Of a DNA stretch of 64,000 nt, positions 23,264-34,599 are shown one piece after another. The translations under genes were made by a program, and so were the position numbers. The notes under the pieces are model-generated. The model was not told the DNA's origin and searched no databases. It was given only the letters and a program-made list of their open reading frames with translations. Location of the stretch: the NCBI RefSeq assembly GCF_001723175.1, contig NC_064650.1, positions 310,001-374,000 on the forward strand. Reading direction: 5' to 3'. The DNA comes from Penicillium oxalicum (taxonomy: Eukaryota; Ascomycota; Eurotiomycetes; Eurotiales; Aspergillaceae). The first letter of the stretch is position 1. Each line of letters starts with the position of its first letter.

Positions 23264-25487
23264 ATGGAGGCACCTCGCGAGTCACGAACTGCTTCCTTTT
23301 ACAAAGTCCCGCCTTTGCACCTCGTTAGCGTGGAACATCCAGCCGTAATTCAAAATCTAGACAAGGCCATCGCTACCCTGCAGGGCAATGCGGGCATTGA
23401 GAAAGCAAGTCAATGATCACCAAAGAAACAAATTCCTTGGGAAATGAGCATAACAGAAATCTGACTCAATCCAGATTCTGAGATCCGCCAAGTCCGATGT
23501 CTCAGTGAACTTGTCACTGCGGCCAGAAGATGCTATGTCACGATCTATCCCATCAACAAGCTGTCCCTCGAACAATGTTCTTCTGAAAGTCACGGTACCT
23601 AGACGGACGGGCCGTAAGCGCAGAAAGGGAACCAATGATCCTTTTGTGGACTCGTCGCCAGACTCATCAGCGGCTTCCACGGGGCGTCGCAGTGCCAAAG
23701 ATATCATGCGCCGCTTGGAGGACAATCCGTTGACATATGAGGTTGAAGCAGTTGGCAGAATCGACAGGACGCATGTCTTTCGAGGTTTGTATTCATTCAT
23801 GGCAATTCATTTGGTGTGATGGAAAGCTAAGCTACTATGTCTCTCTTTTTGCAGGCATGCCGGACTTTGTGTATTCCACCACCAGAAGCGCCTTTGCGAA
23901 CAGGTTCCGGGAACAAATCCTCCCCTATGACTGTGAGTGAAACCTTCCATGGGGTACATTCTTGTCTCTTTTTTCTTTTTCTTTAAACCAAAAGTGAGAT
24001 GTGCTCAACTAACCTCATTGCAGTGGAGAAGATGAAGCAATTCGACCTCGATATGAGTAAAGGAGCGACAATCGACGCGGATCTGATCCCGCCGCCTTCC
24101 TTAAGTCAAGTAGAAGTGCCTTTCCAGTACATGTACGTGAGGGTGTCAAGTCCCGTGATACCTTAGCCGAACAAACAGACCGACTGGGGCTAATGGAAAT
24201 GAATCCAGCTACCGCCAAAACCCAATGGTCAAGAAAGCCATTGGTCAATCCGGCGAGGTCACGACGGTCAACATTCAACAGGCCGCTCGTGTACGTACCC
24301 ATCTGGTTGCCTACGATATTCCGGAGGTTCCAACCCAGCCACAAGAGGGTCTCCCTCCGATCGAAGGACTCGAAAGTGGTCTGCGCCAGATGATCCAACT
24401 GCTCGAGAATCTCTTCGAACAACGTCCGGCGTGGACCCGTCGCGCGATCCGCAACAATCTCACCACAGACGAACAGCGCAATTATCTCCGTCACGCTGTG
24501 CCGTATGTTGGCTACATCTTCCGCTCTGGACCTTGGCGCGACGCCATCATCAAATTAGGCCATGATCCTCGTACTTCACCCGCATACCGTGATTACCAGA
24601 CGTTCATGTTTCGCATTCTTCCACGTGAGCCAGAACTTGCGCGTGATGGCGGAGTGGGCCGTCGCATCAATCCCGCACGCATCGTCAGCGAAGATAATCA
24701 ACCGACGGCCGGAATGGCGGACACACATATCTTTACAGGGAATTTGCCTCTTCCGCGTGACGGCCGCATCTGGATGGCATGTGATATTGCCGATCCGATT
24801 CTGAAAAACATCTTATACCCACCCAACCCACCGAATAACTTCCTTCGACCGAGCTGTGAGATCATCACCGATGGATGGTTCGGCAACGGCACTCTGGCTA
24901 AAGTCAAGACCATCATGCGATGTAAGATCCAGACCCTGATCGAGGACCGGCAGCCTCGCGATGCCGAATTTGCGCGTATAGTGACCTTCCCGGATCATGC
25001 CTACACGGAAGAGGACCTGTCCCTGTTCACTGTCCCGCTCGAAGGGACGACCAGTCGGGAGGTGGCCATGGCTACGGACGTGCGCGCATCGATCAAGGGA
25101 GCCCCGCTGTGGCGGAAGATTCATGATCGGGGCCATGGTGATCTGGACGGAGAAAAATTGGGACCTCTGCAGCGGCCGAGGGGGAAAACGAGAAAGGGGA
25201 AGACCGCAATGACCTCTTCTATGGAGCTGCCGGAAGACGAGGATGGGACAGAAGAGTATGGAGAGGGACCCGAGGAGACTGAGCAGCTTGTGATCGAGGG
25301 AGGCATGGGAAACGTCACTGACGCTGTCATGGCCGAGGATGGAAGTGAAGGCGAGGAGGAGGAGATGGAGCGGGTGGCGTTGTGGGAACAACAAGCTGCT
25401 GCCGCGGTTCAGGCACGAGAGGCAGCGTTGGCAGAAGAGGATGAAAATGATGAGAGTGAAGACGATCTGTCAGATGCAGATGACTAG
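23264..25487 (+). CDS. TFC1: TFIIIC subunit Tfc1/Sfc1 (tau95, GTF3C5 family)
   Basis: TFIIIC binds the A and B boxes of tRNA genes and recruits TFIIIB for RNA polymerase III; tau95 is the A-box-side subunit. I read five exons: 23264-23404, 23475-23784, 23855-23932, 24024-24132 and 24209-25487, giving 638 residues. Exon 1 gives a conserved-looking N-terminus with LVSVEHPAVIQNLDKAI. The triple-barrel dimerisation part covers about residues 20-200 (MPDFVYSTTRSAFA, LPYDLEKMKQFD). The DNA-binding domain lies at about 230-400, with RPAWTRRAIRNNL and VPYVGYIFRSGPWRDAIIKLGHDPR. The last 130 residues are strongly acidic. The first intron seems to use a GC donor (AAA/GCAAGT) with a CCAG acceptor, because no GT donor gives the right phase. 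The exon 4 border (AT/GTACGT) is the least certain of the others. Confidence 0.9.
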
Positions 25488-26078
25488 GGACCAGACGGAT
25501 GTATGAAAAACAAGTACAGCTGAGTGGATGGTTTAATTCACGCGGAGCACGAGCTGAATGAGGCAGCCTGATCAATTGGATCTCTCAGCAGAACATCAGC
25601 AGAAAATCAGCTATCTCTGTTATCAAGTAGATACCATTCAAGGATGACACCGGACTTTGCTGGTTTCTATTTTTATTCTTCGTTGGATGGGAGTATATAT
25701 TCTGATTTCATTGGGCCCAGCCCTTTACTATATAAGTAAGCTAGACTAAAGAGAGAAAACAGCTGCGGAAAAGAACAAAGAGACACATAATTGACACAAA
25801 AGACAGCCGCTTTCATCGACAAGGACAGAATCAGTCAGACGGGGTATTTTTAGCAGACGGACAAAGAGAAGAGGAAAAGGAGGAACGCTCGCAACCACCA
25901 TCGCAATACTTCAACCATAGGGGAGTGATGTCATCAAATCAAAACCGTCATCATCATAAACTCCACGCATCATATCCATAAACACTCAAAAGTCACCGAT
26001 CAATGCTCAAACGAAACACCAGGATCCTAATGCAAATGCAAATTTCCAGATTTTGGATGTAGAACGAGAAGACACGCA
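25488..26078. other. Convergent 3' intergenic region
   Basis: This 591-bp AT-rich stretch lies between the convergent TFIIIC and KEN-box protein genes and should contain both 3' UTRs. I see no open frame worth calling. Confidence 0.55.
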
Positions 26079-27214
26079 TTACTCCCGACCAGCATCGGCC
26101 GCATCGGTCGAAGGTCCGTCCTCCTCATCACCATCTTTCCCCTTGGCCAGATCTGTCACCAAGTCAGAGGTGATGGGATCAGTGGCGGCGGAGGAAATGA
26201 TGACAGATTGGGAGAGTGGGGAACTCTTGGTGGGAGCAGTGACCAACGACTCGCCGTCATCATCATGGACAATTGCAACGGAGAAGGCGTTGCAACCCTC
26301 TGGATAATAATCCGCTGCATTGAGCTCACCCAGGGGCGCGCGGTCCTGCTCCATTTTCGCGACGTTGCGCGTCTCCGCTGCAGGGCTGACCACGCCCCCA
26401 GCGGGCGCCAGCTCAATGCCCAACTCAGCAGGGGGCACGTTCTCTTTGCCACGGTCATCGACAGGAGTGACCTTGCTCTCGTCGTCACTGATATCCAGAA
26501 CGCCGGTCGAGTGCTGCATCAGGTTGGTCATCTCCTCTTGCTCCGAATCCACGTGGATGTCGAAGAACCAGGAAGAGGGACCCTTGGGCTGGGGAGGCGC
26601 AGGCGACTTGATCTTGCCATGAGAAAGAGCCTTGGCCAGGGAGAAGGGACGAGCGACACCAGCGCGTCTGGTGGATTCCGGACGCGACTTGCCGATGGTT
26701 GATCGCCTGGCGGACAGGGAAGACTTGGGTGGAGGGGAGCGACCGGCGGGTTTGACAATCGGGGCCGATTTGGGGGTCGACAGAGGGAGCTTGATCGGAG
26801 TTGAGAGGCGTGGAGAGAAGTTCATATCGCAAATCGAAAGCGCCAAGCGGGACGACTTTAATGGCTTCGGAGAGCCTGTAGAAGTGCCGTCCTCGTCTTC
26901 CAAGGTGCGTTTTCGTTTCCCAGCTTGACTGTGGGATTGAGGGGCAATGTTCTCTGCATCCTCGATGATAAAGCACGAAGAGGTTTTGGCTGACTGAGCC
27001 GATTTGGAGGCGCCTGGCACGCGGATATGATAGTTAGCAGCCTGTCATGCGGAGACCCGAACGAGGGTTTGCAGTTAGGATGGAAGTCGATTGACATCTT
27101 ACCGAGGTGTTGGTTCTGGCGGTTCATTCTTGCCCTCATGATCGGACGCATTCTGGGAGTGTCCAGGCTGGCAAAGGGCTGGCGAGTTGGGGGAGTCATG
27201 GTGAGGGCAGCCAT
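26079..27214 (-). CDS. Uncharacterised disordered protein with KEN box and D-boxes
   Basis: I do not recognise a named family. There are two exons, 27103-27214 and 26079-27013, with an 88-nt GTAAGA...GCCAG intron, giving about 348 residues. The chosen start is MAALTMTPPTRQPF; an in-frame ATG 63 nt upstream (27277) is possible. The protein is Ser/Pro/Lys-rich and predicted disordered, with a GKRKR nuclear-signal-like run at about residues 69-73 and a more ordered-looking WFFDIHVDSEQEEM segment near 186-199. It has a canonical KEN box (KENVPP, residues 227-232) and two R-x-x-L-x-x-x-[ND] D-boxes, RLALSICD (93-100) and RAPLGELN (262-269). This combination is typical of APC/C substrates such as securin, sororin or Cdk inhibitors. 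I infer a cell-cycle-regulated nuclear protein; which one is unknown. Confidence 0.7.
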
Positions 27215-30200
27215 GGCGAGCTGTGGTAAGTGAAGGGTGTCTGTGCTGGTCTGGATTGTTTTGTTTTGGCACGTCACGGCGCTAACTGGCAGAAGCGGGG
27301 ACCGATGGGCAAGCCGGCACGAGTCAAGCTGACAGCGGATGAAGAAAAAAGAGTTGAGCTTTCAGCTCCCACTTCAAGGCCAAACAAGGGTCTTAAAGTA
27401 ATCCCTCGCGAGCACCGAGCACGATCCAGTGGAGAGATGATTGGCAACTTGGGCAAGGGATAGCTAGGGCAATGTGAGTCAAAAAGTCCAATAGTCTTTT
27501 ACTTAGGTTAAGAGGAGGAGGCGTCTTTCTGAGTCGGGTGGAGAAGAGATCGAGATTACGTGGGGCAAGGTGTGCAGGGAAAGTGAGTGGAACAGGATGG
27601 AGAGGGATTGGCAATGGCTCTGTGGGAGGTGATCAAAGGATATATAGGGTATGAGAATCTAATTCGGGCGTGGAATCCTAGGTTGTACCATGCCAGTTCA
27701 CTCGCAAGCCTCCGGTGAGATGGAGCCAGCAAGGAGGTGGTGCTGGGAGGAGGCAGAGTTATCCTTATGCTGCCTCGTGAGCATCGCGGGCGCGTCCTGC
27801 TCGCGTTGGGGGGTAGAACGCCCTCGGATTGGAGCGGTGGAGGGGACTGGGAGCTTCTTTGGGCTACTTCCTGCAGCTGGATCGCTGGATACAATGGCAT
27901 TCACCAATCACCATGGTGGAGAAAGCTCCATGGACGGGCGTTGCTCGTGGGATGGCAAATCATCCGGAGAATGCAGTCGCACCGCACGACGGCGTTTCGA
28001 GACTCTGGGCTGGCTGGCCGACACCATTGATGTCCCCCAAGGAATGGTGATCGCGGTGGATCATGAAATGCCCGAATTCATCAAGAATATGCCAAAGATC
28101 TAGGTTCTTCTGAGCAGCATAGTGACGATAGTGTTGAGCCAGTGAGCAGGACAGAAGTTACAGCTCTGCAGTACCAATCATTCTACATGGATGGTATCCA
28201 GAGAGGAAAACCACTTCCAATCAAAAGGGATCCATAGCTACTGCTGACAGCACACGGTCCAATGCGCGTGGAATTCCGGCGACGCGTCTCAGGTCGCGCG
28301 CGTCCGGGACTGCGGCCAGATCCTCTTTCCTGAAATTGCCGGATCAGGAACAAAAATGGCCATCACCACTCTTCAGGACTGGTGAGAAGATCATGAATGA
28401 ATGACCTAAATCTCATCGAGTGCTCATCATCTCCCCAGCCTTATCAACTTCATCATTCCAGATTCCGATGGTCACCAAGACACCACCTGCGGTCATGATG
28501 GCGTTGATGACGACCGTTTGACTCGCTTCTCGCCAGTGATAAAATTGTAGAGTGCTGAGGTGGGTACTGTAGCACTCAGACGCGCGACACGTCTTGAGTC
28601 TTCGCCCCCCCCTCCTTTTGCACCAGATTCGCGACCCGTTGGAGACCCGTTCGAGACCTGTGCTGACTGGCCCGACTAGGACGACGTGATGATATTCATG
28701 CAACCTGGTTGACAAGCCTAGTGAGATCGGATATGTCCGCCGTATGACGGCAATCAAGAGGCCGCAGGCGCAATGCTCTAGTGCTGGCAATAATAATGGC
28801 TCAGTCTCGTTGCGCGTCATTCTCACCGCAAGTACTAGCAATAAATCCTAAGTAGCTTTCATTGTGACATTTTGGCAAGCCTGGACCTGTTGCCCCGGGA
28901 GTGAAACAATGTCTTGTTCTACCACCTGTCTGCCCTCCTTGGCCAGACTCAAAGATAGCAGCGCTTTATGATAATTAAAATGAAGCAGGTGTGGGTCTCC
29001 ATGACGAACAGAATCTCTCTTGACCACATGTCTATCACGAGTCTGAGGCTCTTTGCCAGGAAATGGAATGCATCCATCCAATTGCCGCAAGGCTAGAACA
29101 CCTTCAATGTGGCCATCTTCCGTGCGGGATCCCATCCATCATTGATGGAGCCCGTCATAGTGTTCCACGGGCGGGTAACTACATCCATCTAAATATCCAG
29201 TAATTAGGTAGGCACTGGCTTGCCTCAATAGATGGCTCACTGATGTTGGTGGTGAAGAGGTCTAACCTAAGGTTATCAGGTGGATACCTACCGTAGCGGA
29301 TGATGAGAGCCGCCACTTATTTATGTTTTCGGGGAGTAGCTCGGTGTAGCATAGGGACAAAACAGCACACTACCAGTCAGGTTGTCGAGGAGACCCTCAT
29401 CTTCGGGTTTCATATTTGAGGCATATTCAGTTTGGGGGCTTCATTTTCAGATCATATTAGATCTTGCACTACCTGCCAGATCGAAGTATTTCCATTCGCG
29501 ATTTGACATCACACCCCTCTACAGGTAGACATTTAATAGTAACTACTCTTCCCGCAGCGAAGCTGCCCCGTCATAGCCAGGAGATCCTCGGTATGTTGAA
29601 TTTCGCACACCCAAGGAGCTTACATGATCAAAGGTAACGTTCAGAGGTGCCAAGCTAAGGTAATCTCGTGAAAAGATGAACTGGAATATGCTGGAGAAAG
29701 AATTGTTCTGCTTGGATCTCTTCCATGGCGAGACTGTGGCATATGTCAAGCCGGAATTTCATCTTAGCCGTCACTCACAGGAGTCTCCATGAAACTGAAT
29801 GCTACATTTCTGCTCACAAAATGAGTTTTCTATTTGTCATAACAAGCTTTATCAGGTCATTGTCGGGTGGACAGGGGTCTAGATGAAAGTTAGAAGTGAT
29901 TCAAGCTGCTAGAAAGAGCGTGTCTGCCCAGGTACCGAGTGACAGGTAAGATCGACGTGGGTCAATTTCTAGATCAGGATTTAATGATATCAAAGAGCAA
30001 TTCATTCATAGTTCGGCCCGATGAGTCCAAGCTTTATTACATAGCCTGGAGTGTGAATAAGATATGTGAATTTCTTGAGGATAGCTATCGAGCGTTGCTC
30101 AGAAGCCTCTTGAATGGTCTCAGGGATGTGGACAGCTCATGAATGTTTGCCTGCCCGCAGATTCCTATGTGAAGGTGACGATGGTGCCGATGTTTACAGG

Positions 30201-30316
30201 CCGTCGAATAGCCTAATCAGTGAGAGAAGACCAGCAGAGTAGAACATCATGGACGTAGCTCGTGACTTCTCCGTCGCCATCACCATCACGTATTTCGAGC
30301 ATCAGAAATAACAACA
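27215..30316. other. Gene-poor region
   Basis: Three kilobases with no gene I can support. Open frames at 27690-28103 (+), 28413-28841 (-) and 28848-29135 (-) are moderately long but show no recognisable domain and no good splice links. They may be chance frames or decayed sequence. The region marks the left approach to the accessory island. Confidence 0.4.
30259..30268 (+). promoter_or_regulatory. CTCGTGACTT motif upstream of the RNase H-like gene
   Basis: This decamer is identical to one arm of the perfect inverted repeat at 37168-37190, inside the isocyanide cluster. It lies 48 bp before the first ATG of the RNase H-like gene. A single 10-mer could recur by chance, so a shared regulator is only a suggestion. 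Confidence 0.2.
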
Positions 30317-31648
30317 ATGACTTCGATACTCTTCCTTCGGGCTTTTCCAACTTGTCGTCTTCGTGTCCTTCCAACGTCTTCCAATTTTCTGCCACGACAG
30401 AACACCACCAATCATTACCTTCAACATAAAACCCACATCGCCAAAATGCATGGCCGAAAATCCTCTCGATCCTCTCGATTCTCCAACTCTCCCTCCCCTC
30501 CACAGCGCCCTGCAAAGAGGCTCCTACGGGATGATCTCAGAACACTGTCCGAGAATACGCCTGAGCACCATGACGAATATTCTCAGTCCTTGATGAAAGG
30601 TGGCCATCCTCCACAACATGATGCTTCTCCATCAGATGATGAGGCATCCGACCCTGGTCCAAAGGTCCCATTGTCTCCTTTGTCCGAGTCCGGATATCAG
30701 CTCGAGTTTCTGGAGCAGCCTGTGAGCCCAGGCAGTATTTCCTGGCAATTCACAGAAAGCCCAGCACGCCTCACTGGTACAGAGAAAGAGACAGAGGCGT
30801 CTTGCTGGGAGGTGCCTTGTGCACCAACGCCGGATGGCTTTCGAGGCAACGTTTTCATCAAGCCACGTGCAGAAGCCTGGGTATTCGCAATGGGATCTCA
30901 GGGGTGGAGATCAGAATCCAGAACCACTGAGGTTTGCCTTGACATCCTGTGGACTGACGCTTCCATTGTATTTTTTTCATGTGCCGCTGGAGCAATTGTT
31001 TGGCAAGAGTCTTCAACGGGGGAATGGATGTCAAGGCGATGTCCTTATCCTTACCCTGTAGTGAACACGACAGTCGTAGAGATTTTTGCCGTTGTCAACG
31101 CCCTGGAGATTGCCGTTGACAGGGTTCGCGAGTGGCAATTCGCCCAAGAGAACGATGGCTCAGGCAAATTTCGGCACGAAGTGTACGTCTTCACCGACTC
31201 GGAAGGCGCACTGAGGGCGATACAAAGAAGAAAAAAACGCCGGCAGCATGCCGCCGAGTTACATGCACTGGTTCAGAATGCCGTTGACAGGAGCATCGAG
31301 CTTGAAGAGCTTGGCGCTCTTGTAGAACTGCATCTGGTTCCAGGTCATAGAAACGTCCCAGGCAACACTCGCGCCAACAATCATTCTCGTACTGCAGCCC
31401 GTGACCTAGCTTCTCAGGTCGGTCTGACCTCACTTGAAGAAGGTATGCGGCTGTACCGAGAAGCTTTCACCACCCCTTTAATCGCGATACCGAGTGGGCC
31501 CTCTGTTCTCCTCTCCGTGGCGAATGCACGATGCCCGGGCAGATCTGTGTCCGAACCCCAGAAAACTGGCCAGGAAACAGACGGCTCCTTGTCAAATACG
31601 AACGCGGCGACGTTGGGCATCGGATTCGTTCAGCTCGTTGAGGATTAA
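30317..31648 (+). CDS. RNase H-fold protein, probably retroelement-derived
   Basis: This is a single-exon gene of 443 residues; a second in-frame ATG at 30446 (residue 44) also has a good context and would remove an Arg-rich, Leu-rich N-terminus that resembles a mitochondrial presequence. Residues about 45-175 are Ser/Pro-rich and disordered. The RNase H fold follows at about residues 205-375: WTDAS (first catalytic Asp), VEIFAVVNALE (Glu), VYVFTDSEGALRAI (second Asp), then HLVPGHRNVPGNTRANNHSRTAA. The last motif corresponds to the GHxGIxGNExAD signature of retrotransposon-type RNase H, but the final Asp is Asn, so activity may be reduced or lost. No reverse transcriptase or integrase is nearby. 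It flanks the isocyanide synthase cluster; membership is unproven. Confidence 0.65.
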   Translation: MTSILFLRAFPTCRLRVLPTSSNFLPRQNTTNHYLQHKTHIAKMHGRKSSRSSRFSNSPSPPQRPAKRLLRDDLRTLSENTPEHHDEYSQSLMKGGHPPQHDASPSDDEASDPGPKVPLSPLSESGYQLEFLEQPVSPGSISWQFTESPARLTGTEKETEASCWEVPCAPTPDGFRGNVFIKPRAEAWVFAMGSQGWRSESRTTEVCLDILWTDASIVFFSCAAGAIVWQESSTGEWMSRRCPYPYPVVNTTVVEIFAVVNALEIAVDRVREWQFAQENDGSGKFRHEVYVFTDSEGALRAIQRRKKRRQHAAELHALVQNAVDRSIELEELGALVELHLVPGHRNVPGNTRANNHSRTAARDLASQVGLTSLEEGMRLYREAFTTPLIAIPSGPSVLLSVANARCPGRSVSEPQKTGQETDGSLSNTNAATLGIGFVQLVED

Positions 31649-32416
31649 ACGTCCTCAGATGGCAGCGAACCTGACAAGGCAGTAAATGGTAACCTGAGGC
31701 CTTACTGGAATGCTGTACGAACGAGAGGGCTCTGCGACTCACCTCCAAAATCTCATTTCAAGGAAACTACAGTCCATCCGAGATTAACTTTACCTTCAAC
31801 TTTTGATGAGTTGAAATCAGAGAGCGAATGGGAAAATCATTGCTCAGCCCCCGGAGTGACTTTGAGCCGTCAAAGTTTCAAAACAGTCGCCAGCCCCGTC
31901 AAATTTGCAGGTGGACCGAAGTGAGACCAACTTTGATGTTATTCGCAGAGCAAGATCGTCAAGTGGGAATAAACAAACTTGATCGTGGTGGTGCAAATGG
32001 GTATGCTGAGGGCAAGGGGCCCTTGAAAGTCTTTTCTGTCGGTTGTGGAAAATCGCAGCCTCGACATCACTGGGAGATCGCCTTGTTCATTTGTCTACCA
32101 AGTCGTCACCTGCGTCTCGACCTGACTTTTCTGAATGTTTGTGCTGCCGCTCGAAGGCAGGGTCGATCATACTTCAGGTTACAAATTGGCGGCAAAGCCG
32201 CGCATTCAAGCGTTGTTCATGTCAGATTTCCTGAACTCAGACTCCTTGGCAAATATCTGAAATTTGCCCACTTTTACCTGACCAACAAAGCCTCTTCAAA
32301 ACTGCATGGACTGATATTTTACTGGCGAAGAAAGCGAGGCTTTGAGAAAATTCGAAATCAGTCACCGGTGGAGAAGATACAATTTTATGTGTTCACACGT
32401 GGAGGGAGTTCTCGTT
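31649..32416. other. Convergent intergenic region
   Basis: This 768-bp stretch lies between the convergent RNase H-like and isocyanide synthase genes. An open plus-strand frame (31828-32460) covers much of it and overlaps the antisense of the synthase 3' end. Its translation has no family features and I do not call it. Confidence 0.45.
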
Positions 32417-34599
32417 CTAATCGAAATGAATACGCCACAATTCCCGGTCGCAGTCAGTGACGTACCCGGTCCGAGTATGAAGCATTGCTGTGTTGTCACT
32501 GATCAAGAGATCACCCTTCTCCCATTCAAACCGAAGACATACTCGAAAGTCATACATGACCCGATCGATCACCTGTACCAGACTCGCATCTTCATTCTCA
32601 ATCTTGACATCGCACGTCGAGAATTTGGTTTTTGTTGAATCCCAAGGTTGGTGCCATCTGAGACACGGAAGGCCTGTGATGGGATGTTTCACGCATAATG
32701 GCAGATTCTTCATTTTTGCGTCCCAGAAGCCGTCATTTTCCATCGCCCATGTGACTTTCTCTAAACGGGCCGCATTCCATGGTCGTGGGAGATATCTCCA
32801 GAATAGCCGAGAACTGGCGAACAGCGTATATCCACTGCCTTTGGGGGCTGTTGCCGGGCAGGTAAAGAACTGATAACCTGGCGGACGCTGGACTTTCTTT
32901 ACCTCACCCGTCTCGGGATCGGTCACCTCCTCAAATTTGAACATCCCGTCAAAATGCATCGGCATGGCCTCGTTGGAAGTGACGTTGTTCCCCATCTTAT
33001 CTGCACGACCAGCGTCGCGAACTTTTTGGATGATGCCAAAACTCCAAGGAAGAATTGTGCCCAGATCGGATGCCGCTTTCACATAGAGGTCCTCATTCAG
33101 TGTGTCTGCGAAGCCACGTAAGATCACAGGAGACATGGTGTTTGACATCCGTCTCACTTTGTGCATTGGAATCTCGGAGATCGAGGGCCGTCCGTGCAAA
33201 TTATCAGCGTCGGCCGGACGAATGATGATACCGCAGGGATAGAGGTGCTCGAATTCGACCGAAAGACCATTCTCATGCCAATCGAAGATGCCGGATCTTT
33301 CCCGGAACAAGTACGGTTGGCCATTTTTGCACACTAGATCGTGTGTTTGACGGACGTCTTCTGCATGTGCCGTACGATATGAGCCGTCTAGTCCAACAGC
33401 GACAGATGCATGCCACGGAGTGAAGCCAAGTGTCCCTCGGATCTGTGGAATCAGGGAGACCGATAACTTCCTCTCCCCTGCTGACTCATGAATGGACAGG
33501 CGCACATAGTCACCCCGGTTGGCCTTGATTGCGGCAGCAAACATCTTCCCACGAATGATCATCTGGCGGGCAATCTGCGAAATTTGGGACTGTCTAGCTC
33601 GCTTGGAAAGACCTTTGGATTCTTCTTGATGAGCTAGATCCTTGGTGAGAAACTTGATGTAGCCGCGATATGTCAGGCAAGTATCGTTGTCAGTCTTGAT
33701 GGCTTCGTCCGCGTTGAACGTTGGATCCCCAAAAGCAAACATCAACTCGCGTCGCAGGCAACTGGCATGTGCTAGGTAAGATGCCTTTGCAGATTCGGCA
33801 TTGTCACTGGGAAACCACGGATGCTCGAGAAGCTCGAACAGTCGGATGAACTTGACGTTGGTCAGACCCTTCTCAACCGCCATGCTTCGCAAAGTCTCCC
33901 CATAATCCCAAACGACTTCATCTGGCACCCCCAGGATATCTAGAAAAGAGATGAGCAGAGTGTCCAGCTCTGACGATCAAATCCCCTGTGATCTTGCAGG
34001 ACTAACATACCATTGTACACTAACCCATCCGAGCTAATGTATACATTGGCCCCTGGCTCGTAGGCTTGAGCAATGTTCTCACACAACCCGTTCAGATGGC
34101 AAAGAGCCAACTCCTCACCAAAGTCAGGCAGCACACCCAGGACCTTGTCACGAGAGTTTGGAGACTTGAACGGAAATGCGGGTAGTATCATTCGGATCGG
34201 TTGCTGACGTTTGACCTGCTCGGCAACAACGGGAATGAATGACTGCAACCCTTTCCAAGAGCCCTCGGTTTTCTCATAATCCATCCCATAGCTCTCGATG
34301 ACTTTCAAAATTTCGACTGCCGTCTTTTGAGCCTGTGTAAGGTTGTTTTGGAAAGACCCGGCTGATGAATTTTTTGTGAAAGCATCGGAGACTGGTTTCG
34401 TCGATGTACAGCCATCAGTGATACTTCCGTTGAAATTGATCATGCTAGGTTCAGCTAGGAATTTCGCACCATTGATGGAGGCCAGGCTTGAAGGATCAGC
34501 GACGGCATCGACCTTTCCCATGTTCGAGGGTTCTGATCGAATTGGTTTCTTTACAAATTGAGTCGCAGTCATTTCCGCATCCGGGACGGGGGCAATCAT
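32417..34599 (-). CDS. Isocyanide synthase-dioxygenase (DIT1/PvcA domain fused to TauD/TfdA domain)
   Basis: DIT1/PvcA-family enzymes convert the amino group of an amino acid (usually Tyr or Trp) to an isonitrile. The fused Fe(II)/2-oxoglutarate dioxygenase normally carries out oxidative decarboxylation to a vinyl isocyanide, as in XanB-type fungal proteins. Two exons, 34011-34599 and 32417-33939, with a 71-nt GTATGT...TCTAG intron, give 703 residues. Residues 1-90 are Ser/Thr-rich. The DIT1 domain runs from about 95 to 400, including ILPAFPFKSPNSRDKVLG, LPDFGEELALCHLNGLC and YVRLSIHESAGERKLSVSL. The TauD domain runs from about 430 to 703 with an intact metal triad: His525 and Asp527 in MHFDG, and His684 in LHTRTGY. 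Arg699 or Arg695 is the likely 2-oxoglutarate binder. It is the core gene of the cluster. Substrate and product cannot be read from the sequence. Confidence 0.92.

Noticed and set aside
24813..25394. 193-codon frame antisense to the TFIIIC gene
   Set aside because: It is the shadow of the conserved coding strand and its acidic tail.
27690..28103. 137-codon open frame in the gene-poor region
   Set aside because: No family features, and it competes with overlapping frames of similar length on both strands.
28413..29135. Two adjacent minus-strand frames that might be one broken gene
   Set aside because: They do not join by a plausible splice and show no recognisable family, so calling a pseudogene would be a guess.
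31828..32460. 210-codon plus-strand open frame beside the isocyanide synthase
   Set aside because: It overlaps the antisense of the synthase 3' end, has no domain, and its composition is not protein-like.
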